Shown piece by piece: positions 14,683 to 24,471 of a stretch of DNA of 64,000 bases (positions are counted from its first letter, which is position 1; each line of letters opens with the position of its first letter). Source of the stretch: an uncultured bacterium (GTDB taxonomy: Bacteria; Acidobacteriota; Aminicenantia; Aminicenantales; CALLJL01); NCBI GenBank assembly GCA_938092135.1, contig CALLJL010000002.1, forward strand, positions 1-64,000, written 5' to 3'. The position numbers and the translations under genes were made by a program. Under the pieces are notes generated by a model, which was not told the DNA's origin, did no database searches, and saw nothing but the letters and a program-made list of their open reading frames with translations.

Positions 14683-17600
14683 ATGGAAGGCCATAAAATT
14701 CATTTAGCCCTATTTTTATCGATGCTTTTTCTCTTGACTCAAGCGCAGGGAATTGATACTAAGGACACGAGGTTACTAACTCAGCCAGCAATAAGTGCCA
14801 CCAAAATAGCCTTTGTTTATGCTGGCGACCTCTGGGTAGCCGATATCGATGGCCGTAATCCCCGGAAATTGACCTCTGATCTGGGAGTTGAAAGCAATCC
14901 GGTCTTTTCACCTGATGGTCGCTGGATTGCCTTTAGCGCCCAGTACGAAGGAAATACCGATGTTTATATAGTTTCCTCAGAAGGGGGTGTACCCCGGCGG
15001 TTAACCTGGCATCCGAGTCCCGATATTGTCCAATCTTTTACCCCCGACGGTCGAGCTATAGCCTTCACTTCCTCGCGGGCTTCTTTCGCTCGCTCCTGGA
15101 ATCATCTTTATCTTGTTCCAGTTGAAGGCGGTTTTCCAGAACAGCTCCCGCTTCCCTGCGTCTTCCGCGCTCGCTTTTCTCCTGATGGCAGTCACATCGC
15201 CTATAACCCCATTCCTGATGCCTTCCTTCAATGGAAAAATTATCGGGGTGGTCAAGCCTCAACCATAATCATTTATCGTCGGAGCGATCACAGTATTGAA
15301 AAGATTCCTCAGCCTGAGGGAAGATGCAACGATGTCGATCCTATCTGGATTGGCGATAAAATTTATTTCCGTTCAGATCGCAACGGAGAGTTTAATCTTT
15401 TCGTCTATGATTTAAAAATTAAACAAATCCGCCAGTTGACTCACTATGAGGACTTTCCCATTCTCAGCGCTTCTGGCGGCGCCGGAAAAATTATATATGA
15501 GCAGGCTGGGTATCTCCATCTTTTCGACCCCCAAACGGAAAAAAGCAGTAAATTGACTATTGGCGTGGCTGCGGATCTTCTCGAGCTTAGAGAACGTTAT
15601 GTTAGGGGAGCGCGCTGGATTCGTAATGCCCATATATCACCTTCTGGAGCCAGAGCCGTTTTTGAATTTCGAGGTGAAATTATAACGTTTCCGGCCGAAA
15701 AGGGTGATTATCGGAACATCACCCAAACACCAGGCGTTCACGAACGATCGCCTGTCTGGTCACCCGATGGTCGCTTCATTGCTTATTTTTCCGATGAATC
15801 AGGAGAATATGAACTTCATATTAAACCCCAAGACGGCAAAGGTGAAACTAAAAAATACAAACTCGCTCGAACGGGTTTCTATGATTCGCCCGTGTGGTCA
15901 CCGGACAGTCAAAAAATCGCTTTTGCCGACAATTCCTGGTCTCTTTACTGGATTGATTTGAAAACTGGGGTAGTCAAAAAAATTGCCTCTGAATATCTTC
16001 TTGGTCCATCCAGAATCCGCAGTGTCTATGCTTCCTGGTCACCTGATTCAAAATGGATAGCTTATACCTTAAATACCCAGACTTACATCCAGAAAGTTTT
16101 TGTGTATTCCTTAGACAAAGATAAATCCTTTCCGATTACTGATGGCCTTAGTGAAGTAGCCGAGCCTGTTTTTGATCCCAGTGGCCAATACCTTTATTTC
16201 ATTTCTTCGACGGACGCAGGCCCGGTCAAACAGTGGTTTGATATGTCTAATGCTGATTTGCGGGCGACATATTCATTATATCTCGTCGTTCTCCGGAAAG
16301 ATTTGCCCAACCCACTGGCTAAAGAAAGCGATGAAGAAAAGGCTAAAGGAGAGGAAAAGGCAGCCCCTGAAAAGCCGCAAGAAAAGGGGGGTGAAAAATT
16401 AGTGGAAAGGCCCACAGCGAAAACTACGGCTGAAACCAAACCAGCCGGCAAAGCAGGTGAAGAAGCGAAAAAAGTAGAAACAATCATTGATTTTGATGGT
16501 CTTAATCAGCGCATTTTGGCTTTACCTTTACCACCCGGTAATTATCGTAATCTTCAGGTAGGCGAATCAGGTCATATTTATTATCTTGAATTTCCCTATT
16601 TACCTCTTGGAGTTTCCATGGTTCAAATGGGTGAAAGATCAAGTGGAGCTAAGCTCCATCATTTTGATCTCAAGACAAGAAAAGATGAAGTGGTTATGGA
16701 AGGAATCAATAATTATATTATTTCAGCTGATAAAAAGAAGATTCTCTATTCTTCGAGAGACACCTGGGGAATAACCAATCTGGCGGCAAAAATACAGATG
16801 GGTCAGGGGAGAATTAATGTTGATAGCATTGAAGTCAAAATCAATCCACCCCTCGAATGGCGACAAATCTTCTATGAAGCCTGGAGGATAAATCGAGATT
16901 ACTTTTACGCTCCAAATATGCATGGCTGTGATTGGGAGGCCATGAAGAAAAAATATGAGGTTTTCTTGCCGCACCTGGCCTGTCGCTCCGATTTAAATCG
17001 GGTAATCCAGTGGATGTGTAGTGAGTTGGCTGTAGGCCATCATCGGGTTGGGGGTGGCGATAGTCCCTTTGAACCCCGAAGAGTTCAGGTTGGCCTTCTT
17101 GGAGCTGATTATGAGATTGCTAATGGCCGCTACCGGTTTAAAAAGGTTTATGGCGGCCTGAACTGGAATCCTGAGCTTCGAGCTCCCCTTACCGAACCTG
17201 GAGTCAATGTTAAAGCTGGCGAATATTTGCTTGCCGTTGATGGACAAGAGGTCAAACCACCGGCGAATATTTACAGCTTCTTTGAGAACAAGGCTGATAA
17301 GATTGTGGAAATTACCGTTGGCCCAAGTCCTGATGGTAAGGGCTCAAGAACGGTTAAGGTCGTTCCCATTGCCGATGAAAGTGCTCTGAGAAACAGAGAC
17401 TGGGTTGAAGGCAATTTGAAAAAAGTAGAAGAGGCTACAGGAGGCCGCGTGGCCTATGTATACGTTCCGAATACATCTACTCAGGGATATATCTATTTTC
17501 GCCGTTACTTTTACCCCCAGGCTTATAAAGACGCAATTATTATCGACGAAAGATTCAATGCGGGAGGCCAAATAGCTGATTATTACATTGACATGCTCCG

Positions 17601-18048
17601 CAGGCCTTTTATCGCCATGTGGAATATGCGCTATGGAGCCGATCTTAAAACTCCAAGCGCCTCAATTCAGGGACCAAAGGTGATGCTCATCAATGAAATC
17701 GCTGGCTCTGGCGGCGATCTTCTTCCCTGGATGTTCAGGAAATTTGGTTTAGGGCCGCTTATTGGTAAAAGAACTTGGGGTGGATTGGTTGGTACTCTCG
17801 GTTTCCCGATTCTTATGGATGGGGGAACCGTGACCGCGCCCAATCTGGCTATCTGGACCGAAGATGGCTGGGTGGTTGAAAATGAGGGCGTGCCTCCTGA
17901 CATTGAAGTTGAAATTACTCCAGCTGATTATATCGAAGGTCGTGACCCCCAGCTCGAAAAGGCCATCGAAGTGGTGATGGACATGCTGAGAAAGAGCCCA
18001 CCACCTAAGCTTGAACGTCCCCCCTACCCTGTTAGAGTGCGCAAATAA
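14683..18048 (+). CDS. Tricorn-like S41 protease with beta-propeller and PDZ domains
   Basis: This 1121-residue protein starts at ATG 14683 after AAAGGAGG (14672-14679). A signal peptide (about 5-22) is followed by repeated WD40-like/PD40 blades (FSPDGRWIAF, FTPDGRAIAF, FSPDGSHIAY, WSPDGRFIAY, WSPDSQKIAF). A Lys/Glu/Pro-rich linker covers about 547-600. Then come the Tricorn core, a PDZ domain near 800-900 and a C-terminal S41 domain. Candidate catalytic residues are His786 (AVGHHRVGG) and Ser1009 (NEIAGSGGDLLPW). It would gate and cleave peptides, here in the periplasm because of the signal peptide. It lies directly after the M61 peptidase. Two class B repeats start 12 nt after the stop codon. 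Confidence 0.9.
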   Translation: MEGHKIHLALFLSMLFLLTQAQGIDTKDTRLLTQPAISATKIAFVYAGDLWVADIDGRNPRKLTSDLGVESNPVFSPDGRWIAFSAQYEGNTDVYIVSSEGGVPRRLTWHPSPDIVQSFTPDGRAIAFTSSRASFARSWNHLYLVPVEGGFPEQLPLPCVFRARFSPDGSHIAYNPIPDAFLQWKNYRGGQASTIIIYRRSDHSIEKIPQPEGRCNDVDPIWIGDKIYFRSDRNGEFNLFVYDLKIKQIRQLTHYEDFPILSASGGAGKIIYEQAGYLHLFDPQTEKSSKLTIGVAADLLELRERYVRGARWIRNAHISPSGARAVFEFRGEIITFPAEKGDYRNITQTPGVHERSPVWSPDGRFIAYFSDESGEYELHIKPQDGKGETKKYKLARTGFYDSPVWSPDSQKIAFADNSWSLYWIDLKTGVVKKIASEYLLGPSRIRSVYASWSPDSKWIAYTLNTQTYIQKVFVYSLDKDKSFPITDGLSEVAEPVFDPSGQYLYFISSTDAGPVKQWFDMSNADLRATYSLYLVVLRKDLPNPLAKESDEEKAKGEEKAAPEKPQEKGGEKLVERPTAKTTAETKPAGKAGEEAKKVETIIDFDGLNQRILALPLPPGNYRNLQVGESGHIYYLEFPYLPLGVSMVQMGERSSGAKLHHFDLKTRKDEVVMEGINNYIISADKKKILYSSRDTWGITNLAAKIQMGQGRINVDSIEVKINPPLEWRQIFYEAWRINRDYFYAPNMHGCDWEAMKKKYEVFLPHLACRSDLNRVIQWMCSELAVGHHRVGGGDSPFEPRRVQVGLLGADYEIANGRYRFKKVYGGLNWNPELRAPLTEPGVNVKAGEYLLAVDGQEVKPPANIYSFFENKADKIVEITVGPSPDGKGSRTVKVVPIADESALRNRDWVEGNLKKVEEATGGRVAYVYVPNTSTQGYIYFRRYFYPQAYKDAIIIDERFNAGGQIADYYIDMLRRPFIAMWNMRYGADLKTPSASIQGPKVMLINEIAGSGGDLLPWMFRKFGLGPLIGKRTWGGLVGTLGFPILMDGGTVTAPNLAIWTEDGWVVENEGVPPDIEVEITPADYIEGRDPQLEKAIEVVMDMLRKSPPPKLERPPYPVRVRK

Positions 18049-18059
18049 CCATCAAAATC

Positions 18060-18121
18060 GGTACCGCCTTACTCATTCACCTATTTTCAAAAAGGTGCCG
18101 TCTTACTTATTCACCTATTTT
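18060..18121 (-). repeat. Two tandem class B repeats after the Tricorn-like gene
   Basis: Copies at 18060-18087 and 18094-18121 both read, on the minus strand, as AAAATAGGTGAATAAGTAAG followed by a (G/A)(C/T)GG(C/T)ACC tail. They have a 34-bp period. They sit immediately downstream of the Tricorn stop codon. Arms of the type AAAATCGGT/ACCTATTTT give each a weak terminal inverted repeat, but there is no strong hairpin. Confidence 0.75.
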
Positions 18122-18590
18122 AGGGATCGGTTCCATTTCCATATTTAATCATTTTACTTGCTTTTATTATCAAAGCGAGTTTCTTTCTTCTTCATCCCAG
18201 TTTGCAAATAATTAAAGCAAAAGAGCCAACTTATTTTTTCAATCTAAGATAATCCATCTTAAAAACGACAAGAAATCATATGGAATTTGCTCTTTAAAAA
18301 ATCAGGTAGACTAAACTCCATGATTCTCAGATGATTTTAATACTGACATCTAAATTATCTTGAATTAAAAGAAGCGAAAAAACATAACGATTAAAAAAGA
18401 GAACTCTAAGGAAATAAATGAAAATGAGTAAGGTGCCATCTAAAGTAAAAATATGAAAATGGCCAGAATCGCTGAAATATTCCCAAAAAATTAGCATTAA
18501 GAGTAAGGTGCAAATTGGGTAGAGAAAAAATAAAGAAAGGAATGCAAAAATAAAAAGCTAAGCAAAAATGCTCTCAATGAAAAATGTGAA
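18122..18590. other. Non-coding spacer with degenerate class B repeat pieces
   Basis: No gene is visible between the Tricorn-like gene and the IscU-like gene. Partial class B cores occur at 18424-18440 (ATGAGTAAGGTGCCATCT) and about 18500-18512 (GAGTAAGGTGCAA). The rest is AT-rich with no terminator-like hairpin. Confidence 0.5.
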
Positions 18591-18613
18591 ATGAGTAAGG
18601 TGGTACCTATTTT
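18591..18613. repeat. Class B repeat that contains the stop codon of the IscU-like gene
   Basis: ATGAGTAAGGTGGTACCTAT followed by TTT. On the minus strand the arm AAAATAGGTACC provides the final AAA (Lys) codon and the TAG stop of the gene ending at 18607. Confidence 0.7.
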
Positions 18614-19083
18614 GGGGAGCGATATAATTTGCGCCAGGGAGCATTTTTTTTGGCTAGCACATCAGCGATGGCTCGCCTCAAAGTTTCAGCGGCCAGCTGA
18701 GCACAGTGAACATCTGACTCTGGAAGGCCCCCTAAGAATTTAATAATATTATCAGCTGAAATTAAACCTAGGGCCTGAATAATGCTTTTCCCCTTGGCCA
18801 ACTCTGCAGCGGCGCTTCCGCAGATCTGGGTTGAACCGCAACCGTCGGTTTCAAATTGGCAATCCTCGATGACCTCATTGTTCAGGCGAAGAAACATCTC
18901 CATGGTATCACCACAACTACCAGTGACTTTTGCGTAGCCATCGGGATTGTCTATCCTTCCTCGATTAAGCTGCTTTTCTAATAGTTCAATCGCCTTATCT
19001 CCATAAATTTTCCTCATGTCTTGATAAATTTTTTCCTGGATCTTCTTGATGAATTCCTCGACGTCCTTTTCGTTTTCACCCAT
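18607..19083 (-). CDS. IscU/NifU-type iron-sulfur cluster scaffold
   Basis: This 158-residue protein starts at ATG 19083, preceded by GGAG at good spacing. An upstream in-frame extension to 19146 has no ribosome binding site and does not look like family sequence. The three scaffold cysteines are Cys57 (GSCGDT, with Asp59), Cys82 (DGCGST) and Cys127 (DVHCAQLA), the standard IscU/NifU-N set. The gap between the second and third Cys is of the usual size. It assembles Fe-S clusters for transfer to apoproteins in the cytosol. No cysteine desulfurase is adjacent. An N-terminal helix-rich extension of about 40 residues precedes the core. Its last codons and TAG stop fall inside a class B repeat. 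Confidence 0.88.
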   Translation of the reverse strand: MGENEKDVEEFIKKIQEKIYQDMRKIYGDKAIELLEKQLNRGRIDNPDGYAKVTGSCGDTMEMFLRLNNEVIEDCQFETDGCGSTQICGSAAAELAKGKSIIQALGLISADNIIKFLGGLPESDVHCAQLAAETLRRAIADVLAKKNAPWRKLYRSPK

Positions 19084-19496
19084 AGCCAATCTCCAATCTT
19101 TAATTAAAAAGATTATTATTTTAGAGCATAAATTTAGACTAGACAAGATTCTTTAACTTAATATTGACTGGTGAAATTTATGATTTAGAAATAGAAAAAA
19201 ATAGTGATTTTGCGACTAATGCTTCTTTCCATTAGAAGATTTCCTTTCTCTTAGAATTATCTGCGCTTTTAAAATGTTGGGTTCTTTGGCGAAAACGACC
19301 GAGCGATCATTTTAATCTATACTAAAAAGTTAAAAATTCCTCTAAATTAGGCAAAAGATGACAACAGCCGAGGAATTAGACAAAATAAATTGAGACCATT
19401 TAATAAGTCGGGGCCAGCTCACCAACTTACTTTTTTCAATTTTTGATTAAGGTAATTAAATAAACGATAAAAAATAGGGAATAGGCTTGTTTCTTA

Positions 19497-19555
19497 AAAA
19501 ATAGGTAAATAAGTAAGATGGCACGTGATTAAAAAATGTTTGTGTCCCCAATTTT
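19497..19555. repeat. Composite of a class B and a class A repeat at the 3' end of the amidohydrolase gene
   Basis: On the plus strand AAATAGGTAAATAAGTAAGA plus TGGCAC (class B, about 19499-19524) is followed after a few bases by AAAAAATGTTTGTGTCCCCA (class A, 19531-19550). The class A copy is read on the minus strand as ATTGGGGACACAAACATTTT and encodes the IGDTNIF tail of the gene ending at 19529. A 382-nt stretch separates this gene from the next one at 19147 and holds no other feature I can support. Confidence 0.75.
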
Positions 19556-21331
19556 AGACATTATTATTTGGCCATCAATGATGGTCATGAGAACCTCAGC
19601 CTTCAGAATATCTTCGGGCGGAATTTTGAGAAGATTACGGTCAAAAACGGTAATGTCCGCTAATTTGCCCGCCTCAATGGAACCTCGAAAATCGCCCTCA
19701 AAACAAGCTTCGGCCGCATTAATCGTATAAGCCTTGAGACATTCTTCCACAGTCAGCCTCTGTTCTGGAAACCAGCCTTCCGGTGGTGTCCCCTTGAGGG
19801 TTTTCCTCGTTACCGCCGCGTAAATTAAATATTTTGGATGCATATGGTAATAAGCCGCGCTCGTTCCCGGCCAATCAGAACCAAAGCAGAGAATAGCTCC
19901 ATTTTCGAGAAGTGACCGAAAAGCATAGGCCCCGCGGCATCTTTCAGCTCCAATCCTTTCCTCCATCCAGCGCATATCATCGGAAATATGATAGGGATTA
20001 ACCTCCGCAAAAAGGCCAAGTTTTTTAAAGCGAGGAAAATCCTGGGGTCGAACAACTTGGGCATGAATAATTCGGAAACCTTTAAGATCAACCCCTTCCG
20101 CTTGGAGTCTTTCAAAAAGGGAAAGAAGCTCGGCCACTCCCCGATCGCCTATAGCATGAATGTTGGGCACAAAACCAGCTTCAAGGCCAATTTTAATTAG
20201 CCTATACATCTTTTCCATATTACCCACCTTTAGCTCTGGATCATCAGAACTATGATGGCGCCAGTGGCCATAATTGCTGGGATCGTCATTATAGGGTTCA
20301 AAGAAAAGGGCCCCGTGAGTTCCCATGATGCCATCCACATAGCCTTTAAGAGCGCCGTAGCGAAGCCAGTAATCCCTCTGTTTGGTCTTCGGATGGAGCC
20401 CCATCTTGAATCCTTCCTCTTTCAGCTTGGCTGCAAGAGAAAGGTCAGGCCGGAGCCAGACCCGACAGGTAAGCTCTCCCCTTTCCTGAAGCTCAATAAA
20501 CCTTTCGATTTGATCAGGGGTGGCAATATCATGAATTTCCACAATGCCAGCTTCCCTCAGGGCCTTTAAGGCCGCTCTGTTTTCATCAAGAAGCCTTTTC
20601 GCCGATTTGGGTTTTCGGGCCTTCATGATTCGATCAAAAGCTGGTGAAGGCCGAAAAACAATGCCAGTTGGCCGACCAGCTTTATCCAGTTCAAGGCCAG
20701 GCACATCCCCTTTCTCCAATCCGGCCGCTTTTAAGGCAGCTGTATTCGCCAGCCACTCCTTATAATCGTAGCGGCACAGAAAACAGGGATTATCTGGAGT
20801 GAGATCATCAATCATCCAGCGGTTCGGCCTCCAGGCTGGCTTCTTCTCCTTTTTTCGCTCAATTCCAGCTTCGCCGAGCGCCCATTGCTCATAAGCACCC
20901 CAGAGGCCTTCGGTTATCCATTCGCCTTTATCGAGAAGACTTACCACCCGAGAAATTTCCTGGCGCAGGCCAGCTTCATCAGAAACTGTCATTAAATTGG
21001 CATCATTGATCAAGGCGCCGGCGCGGTTAAAATGGACATGGGCATCAATAATACCTGGAGTAACAAAAGCGCCTTTCAAGTCAATGAGCCTGGTTTTCTC
21101 TCCTTTCCATCTAAAAGCCTCCTTATCGCTTTTTGTGACCGCTTTAATTCGATGGCCAATGATAACTAAAGCTCTGGCTTCAGGCTGCTTTGGATTCATT
21201 GTGTAGATATCGCCATGGTAAAGAATTAGGTCCGCTCGTTCCTTCGAGGGAAGATTACAGCCTGAAATAATCCCAATTAAAATAGTCAGAAATAAAGTTA
21301 TTTTTGCACCTTTCAATCCTGTTTTAACCAT
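19529..21331 (-). CDS. Lipoprotein amidohydrolase, YtcJ-like (amidohydrolase family 3)
   Basis: This 600-residue protein has a hydrophobic N-terminus ending in a lipobox (ISGC, Cys25), so it should be a lipoprotein. The amidohydrolase-3 pattern is clear: LILYHGDIYTMNP at the start of the mature domain, GIIDAHVHF (His98, His100), a long insert with GALKGYVDGIMGTHGA, NIHAIGD, IHAQVV, CFGSDWP near the end, and GKLADITVFD. The family acts on imides, amides or related C-N bonds; the substrate cannot be read from sequence. The last residues IGDTNIF are encoded by a class A repeat. A second amidohydrolase (30944-32239) ends with the same seven residues, although the two belong to different subfamilies. 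No operon partner is seen. Confidence 0.88.
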   Translation of the reverse strand: MVKTGLKGAKITLFLTILIGIISGCNLPSKERADLILYHGDIYTMNPKQPEARALVIIGHRIKAVTKSDKEAFRWKGEKTRLIDLKGAFVTPGIIDAHVHFNRAGALINDANLMTVSDEAGLRQEISRVVSLLDKGEWITEGLWGAYEQWALGEAGIERKKEKKPAWRPNRWMIDDLTPDNPCFLCRYDYKEWLANTAALKAAGLEKGDVPGLELDKAGRPTGIVFRPSPAFDRIMKARKPKSAKRLLDENRAALKALREAGIVEIHDIATPDQIERFIELQERGELTCRVWLRPDLSLAAKLKEEGFKMGLHPKTKQRDYWLRYGALKGYVDGIMGTHGALFFEPYNDDPSNYGHWRHHSSDDPELKVGNMEKMYRLIKIGLEAGFVPNIHAIGDRGVAELLSLFERLQAEGVDLKGFRIIHAQVVRPQDFPRFKKLGLFAEVNPYHISDDMRWMEERIGAERCRGAYAFRSLLENGAILCFGSDWPGTSAAYYHMHPKYLIYAAVTRKTLKGTPPEGWFPEQRLTVEECLKAYTINAAEACFEGDFRGSIEAGKLADITVFDRNLLKIPPEDILKAEVLMTIIDGQIIMSKIGDTNIF

Positions 21332-21603
21332 TTCTTCTCCTCTTTGTTTTTTATTTAATTTATTTAAAATTCATTATAATTCACTCATTTCTCATTATAT
21401 TTCGCTGAGCTTAGTTTAATCTAACAATTTAAAATTTCAATCTGAAATCTTTTAAATCGATTTAAAGGACAGAGGGGAAATAAAGTCCCAGTGATTGGGC
21501 AAATTTAATTAATATTATAAAATTCAAATTAATATAACAAGAAGCGGAGCTGATAGGCTAAAAAGCTTTATTTATCTAAATATTTCTTATCCAACTCTTA
21601 TGA

Positions 21604-21780
21604 ACTAAAATAATTTGTTTTCTTCATCTACTCCTATTCTCATTCTTCCCCCATTCTTTATTAGCCAGCCGGTTTTATCGTAAATTTTTATATTGAATCC
21701 TTTAAATCCGGAATGATAATGTTTCCTTCTTCGATAACCGCTAACCTAGAAGGCCTAAAAATTAGCTCCACTTCTTGGGA
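21604..21780 (-). pseudogene. Possible beta-propeller remnant
   Basis: The minus strand from 21780 reads RLAVIEEGNIIIPDLK and then, after a one-base shift, GFNIKIYDKTGWLIKNGG before a TAG at 21604. The pattern (residue-rich strand, EEGNI, IPD, IKIYDKTG, LIK) resembles one blade of the 6-bladed beta-propeller proteins common in this kind of genome. It is short and shifted, so it is at best a fragment. No start codon is visible. Confidence 0.3.
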
Positions 21781-22400
21781 TAAAAATATTTTCTCTTTTC
21801 AATTTAAATCATAAAAATAAGCGATCAAATCTATAAAACAAAAGAAATATATTAATTCTCTTCTTAAAACTTTAAAAAAAATTATTCTCGGGCTTAATGG
21901 CTAACTATATAGGCGCGCTTGGCTGGATATCCTAGACAGCATTCACTAGGGCTAAGATAGCAGAGATATGTTGGCAGACAAAATCTTTCAAGAAACTCTA
22001 ATCTACGTTTTATCGCTAATAATGAGATTTGCCCTCTTAAGGCGCATAGTCTAAAGTTAATAGCCACTACCTATAAGCTTAAAAAATAATAAATTAAATC
22101 ACAAATTTTCCTTTTGAATTAATTTGCTTCTCCTTCAAAATGCATTTTAATTAAAAAATTTCAATTAAAAAAATGTCAAATAATTTCTCTTTCTAGTCAC
22201 CCCCTTAATAAACAAGTTAAAAGAAGTAAAAGGAAGCGGAGGAGGGCTTAGGCCATAGCTATCGCGATTGAAGGATTAATATAATTCGACTCAAAATGGC
22301 TAAATTCTCCCTTTTTTAGAATAGGTTTTGATTCGTCATAATTCCATCCTGATAGCTAAGAATCTCTTGAAACAATTCCATAGGCCTTAAAAGATGAATC
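21781..22400. other. Long AT-rich spacer with no identifiable gene
   Basis: Both strands are broken by stops. I see no RNA gene, terminator or repeat copy. Together with the fragment to its left, this looks like an eroded gene region. Confidence 0.4.
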
Positions 22401-22427
22401 TTGACAGGCAAAAACTGGCAAGATAAT
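22401..22427 (+). promoter_or_regulatory. Candidate sigma-70 promoter abutting the ceramidase-like gene
   Basis: TTGACA at 22401-22406 is followed by GATAAT at 22422-22427 (15-nt spacer) or TAATTT at 22424-22429 (17-nt spacer). Transcription would start near 22434-22437, at or next to GTG 22437. This argues against the in-frame TTG at 22401 as the initiation codon. Confidence 0.45.
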
Positions 22428-22436
22428 TTTAAGAAT

Positions 22437-23720
22437 GTGGGCCGATTATGGGCTGGAGCGGCTAAAAAGGAAATCAATCCGCCATCCTCAATCAAGCTGG
22501 CAGGATATTTTGGACGGGCCAGTGAAACTGCCGGGCTTCATGACCCCCTTGAGCTTAATCTAATCTGGTTAGAAGATGGCTCCACGCCTTTAATTTTTCT
22601 AACCTTAGATCTTCTTCTTTTTGACGATCCTTTCGGTCAACAATTGAAAAATCTTTTAGCCGAAGAGATGGCTATTCCTGAAGCTTCTATTTTGGTCGCT
22701 GTAACTCATACCCATTCAGCCCCAGCCATTCATGACTTTCATGGGCTCAACTTCCGAGATCATGAATGGGAAGAAACGATTCTGGCTAAGGCTTTGGGGG
22801 CGGCTAAATCAGCCAGAAATCAGGCCAGGCGAGCCTCCTGGGCTTATAAAGCCGGGGAAATAAGAATCGTTAAGAATCGTCGCGAGGAAAATGGCCCTGT
22901 TGACCCTCTTTTCCCCAATCTTTTGATTATCGATCCTAGAGAAAATCCGGTAGCCCTAATTACCGGTTATGGCTGTCACCCTGTCTGTCTTGATGAAAGG
23001 AATCTCCTTATTTCAGCTGATTATGTCGGTGCTTTCCGGGGCCAAATAAGAAAATACCTTGGCCTTGATTTGCCTCTTCTCTTCTTCATTGGGGCCGCCG
23101 GTGATGTTAATCCCCAAGAAAGAGGCTCCTTTGAAGCTGCCAGAAAACTCGGCCAGGAATTATTGGCGGTTACAGCTAATCTGCTCAAAGAAATGTCCTT
23201 TTCTGGCGAAATTAAACTGAATTATCTGGAAAAAAAAGTCGAATTCGCCCTCATTAATCCTTTCTCACCAGAAGAAATTCAAAGGATGATTGCTGATTGG
23301 GAACAGAAACTTGAAAGGGCAAAACGAAAACCGGATTGGCTTAATCCGGCCGAAAAAACTAAAACCCAAGCTCTTTTATTCTGGGCCAGAGAATTACAGG
23401 CAGCTTTACTCAACAGCCAAGTACCAGCTACCTTATCAGCAATTCTAGCCGGCTATCGACTTAATGATATAATCATTATATCTCACCCCTTTGAAATTTT
23501 CGTTTCCCTTGGGCAAAAAGCCAGGGAAAAGGTAAAAAGCTGCCTCTGGTTTGCCTCCTGTAGCCATGGCTATGGAGGATATCTAGCTGATGAGGAAGAA
23601 ATGAAAAAAGGTGGTTATGAATTCGAAGAAGCTTACCGCTATTTCAGCCTTCTGCCTTTAGCCCCTCAGAGTGATCAAATCTTCCTGCAAACAGCCAGTC
23701 AAATTGTCGAAAATTCATAG
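22437..23720 (+). CDS. Neutral/alkaline ceramidase-like hydrolase
   Basis: This protein of about 427 residues matches the N-terminal domain of neutral/alkaline non-lysosomal ceramidases (PF04734). Seen are AGAAKKEINPP at the start, LAGYFGRA, HDPLELN, LTLDLLLFD, VAVTHTHSAPA with candidate zinc His residues, TGYGCHPVCL, SADYVGAFRG and FFIGAAGDVNP. No signal peptide is visible and the C-terminal domain of full-length ceramidases is missing, as in many short bacterial homologues of unknown substrate. GTG 22437 is preferred because the upstream in-frame TTG (22401) coincides with a -35 box; neither has a Shine-Dalgarno sequence. It is monocistronic. The true substrate may not be ceramide. Confidence 0.78.
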   Translation: MGRLWAGAAKKEINPPSSIKLAGYFGRASETAGLHDPLELNLIWLEDGSTPLIFLTLDLLLFDDPFGQQLKNLLAEEMAIPEASILVAVTHTHSAPAIHDFHGLNFRDHEWEETILAKALGAAKSARNQARRASWAYKAGEIRIVKNRREENGPVDPLFPNLLIIDPRENPVALITGYGCHPVCLDERNLLISADYVGAFRGQIRKYLGLDLPLLFFIGAAGDVNPQERGSFEAARKLGQELLAVTANLLKEMSFSGEIKLNYLEKKVEFALINPFSPEEIQRMIADWEQKLERAKRKPDWLNPAEKTKTQALLFWARELQAALLNSQVPATLSAILAGYRLNDIIIISHPFEIFVSLGQKAREKVKSCLWFASCSHGYGGYLADEEEMKKGGYEFEEAYRYFSLLPLAPQSDQIFLQTASQIVENS

Positions 23721-23907
23721 ACAGGCTTACCTCATTCTCAAGTTAAAAATTTTATTTTGAAATTGCTTAATTTTAAGAATATAATTGGCCCATCTTGATT
23801 GGTGGATAATTAAAAGCAACAAAAGTTTAAGTTTTTATGAGAATCTAAATGGTTCAAAGCATAAGTTCTTAAAAAATAAATAGATTGCTTAAACAAGGAG
23901 AGAAGAA

Positions 23908-24471
23908 ATGAAAATATATTTTATCTTTTCCATAATTCTTTTTATTTTATTAGGAATATTTTTAAACGGAAGTGACCTCGAAGCAATGACTTTAAGAGCT
24001 GAAATTAAGGCGGCCTATTTTAGCCCCACCGATGATGCTTTTAAAGATATTTACGGCCAGGGAAAAACCTATGGCGCTGAACTGGCCTTCAAGTTTAACA
24101 GATTCTTCGGTCTGTGGGTAAGCGCTGAAAATTTCTCTAAAAAGGGCAAGTTGACATTCACCAAGGAAGAAACCACCCTTAAAATTATGCCCCTAAGCGC
24201 AGGCCTGAGTTTCGAATTAGGCCTTGGTTTTATTTCTCCTTATGTCCACTTTGGTATCGGTTATTTTCATTATGAAGAAAGCAATATCCTAGGTCAGGTC
24301 AAGAAAAATAATATCGGCTATGTTGGTCAAATAGGCCTATTAATCAAAACCATAGGCCTTTTCTATCTTGATTTATTTGGCCAATATAGCTCCTGCCAAG
24401 TAAAGCCCCTGGAGCTTGAGGCCGAGCTGGGTGGCCTTAAAGTTGGAGTAGGTCTTGGCCTTCAATTTTAG
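23908..24471 (+). CDS. Small outer-membrane beta-barrel protein
   Basis: This 187-residue protein starts at ATG 23908 after AAGGAGAG (23896-23903). A signal peptide covers about 1-26. The remainder consists of alternating strands with small/aromatic residues (ELAFKFNRFFGLWVSAEN, ISPYVHFGIGYFHYEE, GYVGQIGLLIKTIGLFYLDLF) and ends in VGVGLGLQF with a C-terminal Phe, the classic signature for barrel insertion by BamA. The length suggests an eight-stranded barrel of the OmpA/OmpW-like size class. No function can be assigned. It lies alone between the ceramidase-like gene and the aspartoacylase-like gene. Confidence 0.65.
   Translation: MKIYFIFSIILFILLGIFLNGSDLEAMTLRAEIKAAYFSPTDDAFKDIYGQGKTYGAELAFKFNRFFGLWVSAENFSKKGKLTFTKEETTLKIMPLSAGLSFELGLGFISPYVHFGIGYFHYEESNILGQVKKNNIGYVGQIGLLIKTIGLFYLDLFGQYSSCQVKPLELEAELGGLKVGVGLGLQF

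Noticed and set aside
18060-18121. Class B repeats as intrinsic terminators or a small CRISPR array
   Set aside because: They form only weak stems without a T run in the right place, and the copies are adjacent without unique spacers or cas genes.
22401-22436. TTG at 22401 as the start of the ceramidase-like gene
   Set aside because: It coincides with a TTGACA -35 box and has no ribosome site; GTG 22437 begins at the first family-like residues.
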